Positions 1 to 6,518 of a stretch of DNA of 6,518 nucleotides are shown one piece after another. The first letter of the stretch is position 1, and each line of letters starts with the position of its first letter. Below the pieces are notes generated by a model that was given only the letters and a program-made list of their open reading frames with translations, had not been told where the DNA came from and searched no databases. Made by a program: the position numbers and the translations under genes. The stretch comes from Pseudomonadota bacterium (GTDB lineage Bacteria > Pseudomonadota > Alphaproteobacteria > Rhizobiales > Tepidamorphaceae), in NCBI GenBank assembly GCA_023435545.1, contig JAEYRQ010000626.1:1-6518 (forward strand), given 5' to 3'.

Positions 1-194
1 GGGCGCTGCGGCTGTTCCTCGCAACCGGAGTCCTGGGCGGGTTCACGACGTTCTCGGCGTTCTCGCTGGACGTCGCGGTGCTGTGGGAGCGCGGTGCCCC
101 GCTCGCGGCCACAGGCTATGTCGTGGCGTCCGTCGCCGGGTCGATCCTCGCCGTTTTCGCCGGGCTGGCCGTGATGCGGGGAGCAATACCGTGA
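1..194 (+). CDS. crcB: CrcB/Fluc fluoride ion channel, C-terminal part (5' end outside window)
   Basis: Only the last 63 residues are present, read from base 3 to the TGA at 192-194. CrcB/Fluc proteins are small inner-membrane channels that work as antiparallel dimers and let fluoride leave the cell. The visible part holds the family signature GVLGGFTTFSAFSLD (bases 27-71). In the family this stretch forms the broken third helix with the central Na+ site and the phenylalanines and Thr/Ser residues lining the fluoride path. A final hydrophobic helix follows (roughly bases 117-176). Family members are about 120-130 residues long, so about half the gene lies to the left. The stop overlaps the next gene's GTG start by four bases, so translation of the two is probably coupled. 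No fluoride riboswitch can be assessed because the 5' end is missing. Confidence 0.93.
   Translation, partial: ALRLFLATGVLGGFTTFSAFSLDVAVLWERGAPLAATGYVVASVAGSILAVFAGLAVMRGAIP
178..183 (+). promoter_or_regulatory. Shine-Dalgarno GGGGAG for the GTG start of rluC
   Basis: GGGGAG lies inside the end of crcB, seven bases before the GTG at 191. It supports the GTG start, which overlaps the crcB stop, over the upstream in-frame ATG at 83. Confidence 0.6.
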
Positions 195-1168
195 GCGGCG
201 TACAACAGATAGCCGTTGCGACCGGCGATGACGGCATGCGTCTCGATCGGTGGTTTCGCCAACATTTCCCGCAGGTGACCCAGGGCTACCTGCAGAAGCT
301 ATTGCGAACCGGCCAGGTGCGGGTCGACGGGGCACGGGCCAAGACGAGCGACCGGCTGGAAGCTGGCCAGACGGTGCGGGTGCCACCGCTTCCGGCGGCC
401 GACGCCCAGCCACTGAAGGCCAGGCCGCGGCTGTCGGCGGCGGACCAGGCGCTGCTCGCCTCGATGATCCTCTACGAGGACGACGACCTGATGGTCCTCA
501 ACAAGCCGTCCGGCCTGGCCGTGCAGGGCGGCACCAAGACGGCACGCCACATAGACGGGCTGCTGGCGGGATTGGGAGAGGATGCCGATACACGGCCACG
601 CCTCGTTCATCGCCTCGACCGGGACACCTCCGGCGTGCTCGTCGTCGCCAAGCGGCGGGCGGTGGCGGCGAAGATGGGGCGGATGTTCCAGACCCGCTCG
701 GTGCGCAAGATCTACTGGGCGGTCGTCTATGGCGTGCCGAAGCCGCCGCAGGGAAAGGTGGAGGCGGCGCTGGTTAAGGCGGCAGGCGCCGCCGGAGATC
801 GCGTCCGCGCGGCGCGGCCAGGCGAGCAGGAGGAGGCGCAGTCGGCCGTCACCTATTATTCTGTCGTCGACCGGGCGGCGCAGAAATTCGCCTGGATGTC
901 GCTGAAGCCGGTCACCGGGCGGCAGCACCAGCTCAGGGCGCACATGGCGATCCTCGGACATCCGATCGTCGGCGACGAGAAGTATCCGTCCGGACGCGAG
1001 CTACCCGACAGCGTGACCAACAGGTTGCATCTGCACGCCCGGCGGATCGTGTTCCCCCATCCCGTGACGGGGCGGCCTGTGGACGTCACCGCGCCCTTGC
1101 CCGAACATATGGCGCGTAGCTTCGCGGCGCTGGGGTTCGAGGCATCGGGCGCTCCGCAAGAGGAGTAG
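191..1168 (+). CDS. rluC: RluA-family 23S rRNA pseudouridine synthase, RluC type
   Basis: A 325-residue cytoplasmic enzyme that isomerises uridines to pseudouridine in RNA. RluC acts on 23S rRNA in E. coli. An S4 RNA-binding domain lies at about residues 14-75 (MRLDRW, LLRTGQVRVDG, AGQTVRV). The RluA-type catalytic domain covers about residues 93-300. It holds the signature HRLDRDTSGVLVVAK with the catalytic Asp143, then RKIYWAVVYG, and the later motif GRQHQLRAHMAILGHPIVGDEKY split across about residues 246-265. I chose the GTG at 191 because GGGGAG lies seven bases upstream (178-183), it overlaps the crcB stop as GTGA, and the S4 domain then begins at the expected place. The frame is open back to 83, but those 36 residues are an arginine-rich shadow of crcB. 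RluC is preferred over RluD from general resemblance to alphaproteobacterial RluC (the SAVTYYSVVD...SLKPVTG block). Exact target uridines cannot be read from sequence. Confidence 0.9.
   Translation: MSGVQQIAVATGDDGMRLDRWFRQHFPQVTQGYLQKLLRTGQVRVDGARAKTSDRLEAGQTVRVPPLPAADAQPLKARPRLSAADQALLASMILYEDDDLMVLNKPSGLAVQGGTKTARHIDGLLAGLGEDADTRPRLVHRLDRDTSGVLVVAKRRAVAAKMGRMFQTRSVRKIYWAVVYGVPKPPQGKVEAALVKAAGAAGDRVRAARPGEQEEAQSAVTYYSVVDRAAQKFAWMSLKPVTGRQHQLRAHMAILGHPIVGDEKYPSGRELPDSVTNRLHLHARRIVFPHPVTGRPVDVTAPLPEHMARSFAALGFEASGAPQEE
1160..1165 (+). promoter_or_regulatory. Shine-Dalgarno GAGGAG for the Na/Pi cotransporter gene
   Basis: GAGGAG sits in the last codons of rluC, four bases before the ATG at 1170. 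The rluC stop (TAG, 1166-1168) falls between this site and the start codon, an arrangement that favours re-initiation by ribosomes finishing rluC. Confidence 0.65.
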
Positions 1169-1169
1169 G

Positions 1170-2825
1170 ATGGATCTCGCCGGCCAGATCGCCCAGCTCA
1201 TCGGCGGCATCGGCCTGTTCCTGCTGGGCATGAAACTGATCACCGACGGCCTGAAGGCTGCCGCCGGGGGCCAGCTGCGCGACATCCTCGCACGATGGAC
1301 CCGGACGCGGCTTCGCGGGCTTGCGGCCGGCATCGGACTGACCGCGCTGGTGCAGTCGTCGAGCGCCGTCGTCGTGGCGACGATCGGGTTCGTGAACGTC
1401 GGCCTTCTGACGCTTGCCGAGGCGGTGTGGGTCGTGTTCGGCACCAATGTCGGGACGACCACGACTGCGTGGATCGTCGCGATAGTTGGTCTCAAGCTGA
1501 AGCTGGATGCTTATGCGCTGCCGCTGGTCGGCATCGGCATGCTGCTGCGGCTCTTGTATTCGCGCGAAGGCTCGCGAGCCGGGGCGGCAGGTACGGCCAT
1601 CGCGGGATTCGGACTGTTCTTCCTCGGGATCGGTGTGTTGGCCGCCGCCTTCGGTCACGTCGATTCGGCGATCGATCCGGTGGCCTATGTCGGAAGCGGC
1701 TGGGGCGCGCGATTTGTCTTTATCGCAATCGGCGTGGTCCTGACGGCTGCGATGCAGTCATCCAGCGCAGCGATCGCGATCATCCTGACAGCCAGCTCCG
1801 ATGGGAGCATTCCATTCGAGTTGGCGGCGGCGGCGGTCATCGGCGCCAATATCGGAACGACGACGACCGGCGTTTTCGCGGCGATTGGCGCCACTCCGGC
1901 CGCCAAGCGCGTTGCTGCGGCCCATGTCGCGTTCAACGTGGTCACCGGGGCGGTGTCGATCGCCTTCCTGTCGGCGATCATCATTGTCGTCGACGAGATG
2001 CGCGATTGGCTGGGTCTGGGTGCCGACATGGCGACAAGCGTCGCCTTGTTCCACACGACCGTCAAATTGCTTGGACTGCTTGTGATCTGGCCGATCTCGG
2101 ATCAACTGATCCACTGGCTGGAGCGCCGCTTCGTCGACCCTGCGGAAGACGACGCGAAGCCGCGGCATCTGGACGACACCATCATCGGAGTGCCCGACCT
2201 TGCGATGTCGAGCCTGATCCTGGAGACCAGGCGTCTCGGCGATCTGGCTGGTGCGATCGCCAGCGATGCCTGCGCACCGGTCACGGCGCACGCCGCCAGG
2301 CGCGCCGAGGTGGTGACGCTGCTGGCTGGCCGCATACAGGATTTCATCGCCAAGCTCGGCTCGCAGCCGCTGCCGCAGGAGGTTGCCGAGGCGGTGCCGC
2401 ATGTGCTGCGGGCGATCCAGCACTACGAGGAGGTCGCGCAACTTGCGGCCGCCGAACTCGACGCGTTCGGAACCCCGGTGCCGCCCGCGGTGGCGGAACG
2501 GATCGGCGGATTCCGGGACCAGGCGCGTGCGGCCATCGGCGAGGGGAGCGCAGCGTTGCACGATCCGTCACTCATCGATCAGGCGTCAGCCGCCAACCGC
2601 CGGGTCGAGGCCGCCTATCAGGACCTGAAGGCGGACATGCTGCAGGCCGCCGCGGCGGGGAGTATATCGGTGGGGGCGCTGGACGATCTCGTGCGCCGTA
2701 TCGATGCCAACCGCCGGATGGTCAACAGGATTGCCAAGGCCGCTCGCCGCATGGCACAGGCGGAGGCCGCCGTCCTGCACCAGCCGGTCACCGCCGCGGC
2801 AACCGAACTTCCGGAGACGATGTGA
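1170..2825 (+). CDS. Na+/phosphate cotransporter family protein with PhoU-like C-terminal domain
   Basis: A 551-residue inner-membrane protein of the NptA/YjbB/SLC34-like Na/Pi cotransporter family, normal length for bacterial members. The membrane part (about residues 1-320) shows the family's internal duplication. Repeat one has Q62-SSS followed by GTNVGTTTT at 91-99. Repeat two has Q196-SSS followed by GANIGTTTT at 225-233. In SLC34 relatives the paired QSSS segments line the substrate site. The first helix carries GIGLFLLGMKLITDGL. From about residue 345 to 545 the protein is soluble and helical, rich in Ala, Glu and Arg, as in the PhoU-like tail of this family. Family transport ranges from Na+-driven uptake to phosphate export (E. 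coli YjbB), so direction is not decided here. It follows rluC with a one-base gap and overlaps the next gene by four bases. No pho box is visible, as the gene has no promoter space of its own. Confidence 0.9.
   Translation: MDLAGQIAQLIGGIGLFLLGMKLITDGLKAAAGGQLRDILARWTRTRLRGLAAGIGLTALVQSSSAVVVATIGFVNVGLLTLAEAVWVVFGTNVGTTTTAWIVAIVGLKLKLDAYALPLVGIGMLLRLLYSREGSRAGAAGTAIAGFGLFFLGIGVLAAAFGHVDSAIDPVAYVGSGWGARFVFIAIGVVLTAAMQSSSAAIAIILTASSDGSIPFELAAAAVIGANIGTTTTGVFAAIGATPAAKRVAAAHVAFNVVTGAVSIAFLSAIIIVVDEMRDWLGLGADMATSVALFHTTVKLLGLLVIWPISDQLIHWLERRFVDPAEDDAKPRHLDDTIIGVPDLAMSSLILETRRLGDLAGAIASDACAPVTAHAARRAEVVTLLAGRIQDFIAKLGSQPLPQEVAEAVPHVLRAIQHYEEVAQLAAAELDAFGTPVPPAVAERIGGFRDQARAAIGEGSAALHDPSLIDQASAANRRVEAAYQDLKADMLQAAAAGSISVGALDDLVRRIDANRRMVNRIAKAARRMAQAEAAVLHQPVTAAATELPETM
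2813..2816 (+). promoter_or_regulatory. Shine-Dalgarno GGAG for the EamA transporter GTG start
   Basis: GGAG lies five bases before the GTG at 2822, inside the end of the upstream gene. It supports the overlapping GTG start, which has no in-frame ATG close by as a competitor. Confidence 0.5.
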
Positions 2826-3745
2826 CAACCACCGCTGCAACCGCGTCTCGCGACAGGCTGGACGTCTTGGCGACGTCCGTGCTGCTGCTGCTCTGCGTCG
2901 TCTGGGGCCTGAATTACGCACTGACGAAGTACGTCAATATCGGCCTGCAGCCGGTCTTCCACACGGGTTTGCGGTCGGCGCTCGCCGGCCTGGCGGTCTT
3001 CGCCTGGTGCATGATCCGCAAGGTGCCGCTGTTCGAGCGCGACGGCAGCCTGATGCCGGGCATCCTGGCGGGTACGCTGTTCGGCGTCGAGTTCGCGCTG
3101 ATCGCCATCGGGCTCGACTACACAAGTGCGTCGCGCAGCGTCGTCTTCGTCTACACAATGCCCTTCGTGGTGGCGATCGGGGCCCACTTCCTTGTGCCGG
3201 GCGAACGCATCACGGCGCTCAGCTTCGGCGGGCTGGTGCTCGCCTTCCTGGGCGTCATCGCGGTGTTCTCCGACAAGCTCAGCCTTCCGGGGCCGGACGC
3301 CTATTTCGGCGACCTCATGTCGATCCTCGCGGCGATCCTGTGGGGCGCGACCACCATCGTCATCAAGACGACGGCGCTAAGGCGGACATCGGCCGAGAAG
3401 GTGCTGCTCTATCAGTTGGGCGTCTCGGCCGTGCTGCTGCTGGCGGCGACGCCGTTGTTCGGGCCGATCCTGCGCGACGTGACGCCGGTGGTGATCGGCG
3501 CCTTCGCGTTCCAGGTCGTCGTGATCGCCACGGTGACGTTCCTGGTCTGGTTCTGGATGATCCAGGTCTATCCCGCCAACCGGCTGACCTCCTTTACGTT
3601 CCTGACGCCGATATTCGGTGTGCTGTTCGGCGCGCTGATGCTGGGCGAGGCGATCGGCTGGCGGCTGGTGGTCGGGCTCGGCCTGGTGACCCTGGGCATC
3701 TATCTGGTGAACCGGCCGCCGCGTCGCCCGGCCGATGCGATCTAA
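2822..3745 (+). CDS. EamA/DMT-superfamily transporter (10 transmembrane helices)
   Basis: A 307-residue inner-membrane protein of the drug/metabolite transporter superfamily, typically 290-310 residues. Two EamA repeats are visible, at about residues 17-145 and 155-297, each giving about five hydrophobic helices. The first helix carries CVVWGLNYALTKY, like the usual WG.N...K pattern. The second repeat opens with ILAAILWGATTIVIKTT, the corresponding WG...K element. Near the end come FTFLTPIFGVLFGALMLGE and a final helix closing in a basic tail (NRPPRRP), all typical of EamA proteins. The start is the GTG at 2822, forming GTGA with the preceding stop and giving a short hydrophilic N-terminus before helix one. 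The same frame is open leftward to 1295, but that extension is a non-hydrophobic Arg/Gly-rich shadow of the neighbouring gene. The substrate is unknown; amino acids or other small metabolites are typical of the family. Confidence 0.88.
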   Translation: MTTTAATASRDRLDVLATSVLLLLCVVWGLNYALTKYVNIGLQPVFHTGLRSALAGLAVFAWCMIRKVPLFERDGSLMPGILAGTLFGVEFALIAIGLDYTSASRSVVFVYTMPFVVAIGAHFLVPGERITALSFGGLVLAFLGVIAVFSDKLSLPGPDAYFGDLMSILAAILWGATTIVIKTTALRRTSAEKVLLYQLGVSAVLLLAATPLFGPILRDVTPVVIGAFAFQVVVIATVTFLVWFWMIQVYPANRLTSFTFLTPIFGVLFGALMLGEAIGWRLVVGLGLVTLGIYLVNRPPRRPADAI

Positions 3746-3752
3746 AACCTGC

Positions 3753-3757
3753 GGAGG
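3753..3757 (+). promoter_or_regulatory. Shine-Dalgarno GGAGG for the ATP12 gene
   Basis: GGAGG lies six bases before the ATG at 3764, in the 18-base gap after the transporter stop. It favours this ATG over the in-frame ATG at 3782. Confidence 0.65.
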
Positions 3758-3763
3758 CCGCCC

Positions 3764-4528
3764 ATGAGCGAAGAAACGCCGATGTCGAGGGCGCAGGCGC
3801 ATTCCAGGCCGGCGCTGCCCAAGCGCTTCTACAAGGAGGCCAGCACCGAGGGCCGCGATGAAGGCGTTGCCGTGCTGCTCGATGGCCGGCCGCTGCGCAC
3901 CCCCGGCCGGCGTCTCCTCGCGGTCAAGGTTCCCGAACTCGCCGAGGCGATCGCCGCGGAGTGGCACACACAGGGCGAGAGCATCGATCCGGCGACCATG
4001 CCGGTGACGCGGATCGTCAACACGGCGTTGGACGGGGTGGCCGACGCGGCCGACGCGGTGAGGGGGGACATCGCGCGCTTCGCGGAGACCGACCTCCTCT
4101 GCTACCGGGCCGGCGAGCCGGAAGGGCTCGTGGCCCTGCAGCGGCGCCACTGGGACCCGCTGGTGGCGTGGGCCAGGGATGAACTGGGGCTCACGCTGGT
4201 GCTGGCAGAGGGCGTCATGCACGTGGCGCAGCCGGTGGCAACGCTGCGGCGCGCCCGCGACATGCTCGCCACCCTCGACCCGCTCGGGCTGGCTGCGATG
4301 CACGTGCTGACGACGCTGACGGGGTCCCTGGTCATCGCGCTCGCGGTTGCGCGACGGAAGCTGACACCCGACGAGGCGTGGACGGCGGCGCATGTGGACG
4401 AGGACTGGCAGATCCGCCAGTGGGGCGAGGATGCCGAGGCGCGCAAGCGGCGGGAGATGAACCGGCGGGACTTCGATGCGGCTGCTCTCATTGCCGTCGC
4501 GACGGCAGGCGGAGAGGGCGCAGCCTGA
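3764..4528 (+). CDS. ATP12-family F1-ATPase assembly chaperone
   Basis: A 254-residue soluble protein of the ATP12 family. In mitochondria, ATP12 binds the F1 alpha subunit before the alpha3-beta3 hexamer is assembled; alphaproteobacterial homologues are presumed to do the same. Visible family segments in order: LPKRFYKEA (about residues 23-31), a variable stretch, [13 protein letters not shown] (about 43-55), [20 protein letters not shown] (about 65-84), [21 protein letters not shown], a helical middle with [14 protein letters not shown], then [16 protein letters not shown] near residue 218. The Trp-rich DEDWQxxxWGED block is typical of the family's C-terminal domain. Length fits bacterial members. 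A separate start at M7 (3782) is possible, but the GGAGG at 3753-3757 supports the ATG at 3764. It is 18 bases behind the EamA gene, so probably co-transcribed with it. No ATP synthase genes are in the window. Confidence 0.92.
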   Translation: MSEETPMSRAQAHSRPALPKRFYKEASTEGRDEGVAVLLDGRPLRTPGRRLLAVKVPELAEAIAAEWHTQGESIDPATMPVTRIVNTALDGVADAADAVRGDIARFAETDLLCYRAGEPEGLVALQRRHWDPLVAWARDELGLTLVLAEGVMHVAQPVATLRRARDMLATLDPLGLAAMHVLTTLTGSLVIALAVARRKLTPDEAWTAAHVDEDWQIRQWGEDAEARKRREMNRRDFDAAALIAVATAGGEGAA

Positions 4529-4604
4529 ACGGTGCGACTCCCGGTCCGCGGTTGCGCATGTTATTCACCGTGCCGAAACAGGAACTTGGGGACAGGTTGA
4601 GGAC

Positions 4605-6135
<1,531 letters not shown>

Positions 6136-6137
<2 letters not shown>

Positions 6138-6141
6138 GAGG
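6136..6141 (+). promoter_or_regulatory. Perfect Shine-Dalgarno AGGAGG overlapping the pccB stop
   Basis: AGGAGG begins inside the TAG stop of pccB and ends five bases before the ATG at 6147. It is the strongest ribosome-binding site in the window, and it decides the start of the low-GC gene that follows. It may be the original site of whatever gene followed pccB before the insertion. Confidence 0.75.
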
Positions 6142-6146
6142 CTGTC

Positions 6147-6518
6147 ATGGGAATCTCCTATCAAGCACTCGCAGAGTGTGTCACGTCGTGGCTAACTTAC
6201 AAATACTACACGGCACTCAAGAGTGTTATAACTGAAGCTACGCTGTCGGTACCAATTACTGAGTATTTAAATTCAAACATAAGTTCTGGCTCTGTCGAGC
6301 GCGAAAAGCATCACCCGAATTTCCGTTCGCGTGCTCGCGGCCGCCCAAAGTCCATAGATTTTGTGTTGAAGCGCGGAGGTGGCGAAGGGTGGATTGCAGC
6401 TATTGAAACGAAATATTGCCCAAGTGACAAGAAGGCGCTCGTCACCGACTTACTTAGAATGGCCTATCTTCGGGTAGGTAATGGTGGCTGCGACAGATAT
6501 ATCCTCATTGCTGTTAAG
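6147..6518 (+). CDS. Putative PD-(D/E)XK nuclease-like protein, N-terminal 124 residues (3' end outside window)
   Basis: Starting from the ATG at 6147 the frame stays open to the window edge: 124 codons with no stop, so the gene is partial. I do not recognise a named family. Residues 68-89 run K-S-I-D71-F-V-L, a glycine-rich turn, then W-I-A-A-I-E87-T-K89. This gives D-x15-E-x-K with hydrophobic strands on both sides, the pattern of the PD-(D/E)XK (restriction-endonuclease-like) core. A helix with D101-L-L-R-M-A-Y-L and a strand RYILIAVK (117-124) follow, as in several such nucleases. E39 or E51 could be the extra acidic residue of the first helix. G+C is 178 of 372 bases (48%), far below upstream genes, with codons TTA, ATA and AAT that are rare there. 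It sits nine bases behind pccB on a perfect AGGAGG. Nuclease function is inferred from the motif alone; restriction, anti-phage or mobile-element roles are possible. Confidence 0.7.
   Translation, partial: MGISYQALAECVTSWLTYKYYTALKSVITEATLSVPITEYLNSNISSGSVEREKHHPNFRSRARGRPKSIDFVLKRGGGEGWIAAIETKYCPSDKKALVTDLLRMAYLRVGNGGCDRYILIAVK
6165..6179 (+). repeat. Dyad copy 1: GCACTC-GCA-GAGTGT
   Basis: CACTC and GAGTG form a perfect five-base inverted repeat around a three-base centre; the outer G and T form a wobble pair only. It lies inside the start of the low-GC gene, in frame as codons for A-L-A-E-C. A near copy occurs 48 bases downstream. The loop is too short for a stable hairpin, so a protein-binding dyad or chance are the alternatives. 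Confidence 0.4.
6213..6226 (+). repeat. Dyad copy 2: GCACTC-AA-GAGTGT
   Basis: Same arms as the copy at 6165-6179 but with a two-base centre. The starts of the two copies are 48 bases apart, and both begin on a codon boundary of the same gene (A-L-A-E and A-L-K-S). Whether they are operators or coincidence cannot be told from the sequence alone. Confidence 0.4.

Noticed and set aside
83..190. Upstream in-frame ATG for rluC adding 36 residues
   Set aside because: The added sequence is an arginine-rich shadow of crcB, with no match to the RluC N-terminus. The GTG at 191 has a Shine-Dalgarno and a GTGA overlap.
1295..2821. Leftward extension of the EamA frame, which would give an 816-residue protein
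   Set aside because: The extension lies in the +2 frame of the Na/Pi gene and is Arg/Gly/Cys-rich without hydrophobic helices. The real protein begins at the GTG at 2822.
3377..4393. A 338-codon minus-strand frame opposite the EamA and ATP12 genes
   Set aside because: It spans two real genes and is composed mainly of Arg, His, Gln and Pro. It has no domain or start signal, so it is a compositional shadow.
4529..4604. Possible promoter or terminator in the gap between ATP12 and pccB
   Set aside because: TTGCGC at 4552-4557 resembles a -35 box but nothing like a -10 follows at proper spacing. GTGCG (4532-4536) and CGCAT (4556-4560) pair only with a wobble and no T-run follows. Neither is strong enough to call.

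Overview
The window is a high-GC bacterial chromosome segment with six tightly packed plus-strand genes and a seventh, low-GC partial gene at the right edge. The gene set points to an alphaproteobacterium, probably Hyphomicrobiales (Rhizobiales). It combines a bacterial ATP12-family F1-ATPase chaperone, an RluC-type pseudouridine synthase directly behind crcB, and a PccB ending in the usual NIPL tail. The genus cannot be told from the sequence.

Layout, left to right: the 3' end of crcB (fluoride channel, to 194); an RluC-like 23S rRNA pseudouridine synthase (191-1168); a Na+/phosphate cotransporter-family protein with a PhoU-like tail (1170-2825); an EamA/DMT-type 10-helix transporter (2822-3745); an ATP12 chaperone (3764-4528); the propionyl-CoA carboxylase beta subunit pccB (4605-6137); and the first 124 codons of an unnamed gene (6147 to the edge) with a PD-(D/E)XK nuclease-like core.

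The first five genes are joined by 4-base GTGA overlaps or gaps of 1 and 18 bases, so they probably form one transcription unit with coupled translation. They are functionally mixed: ion export, ribosome modification, phosphate-linked transport, metabolite export and ATP synthase assembly. The 76-base gap before pccB is the only intergenic space longer than 18 bases. I see no convincing promoter or terminator in it. No stretch longer than 300 bases lacks a gene.

The main anomaly is at the right end. Immediately after the pccB stop, composition falls to about 48% G+C (178 of 372 bases by hand count), against 72% in a sample line of pccB. Codon use also changes (TTA, ATA, AAA, AAT). A strong AGGAGG overlapping the pccB stop drives an ATG that opens this frame. 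The partial product carries D71, then E87-x-K89, then a conserved-looking helix and strand, as in restriction-endonuclease-like folds. I read it as the left edge of a horizontally acquired, possibly defence-related, insertion placed behind pccB. It is not part of the ancestral propionate pathway operon.
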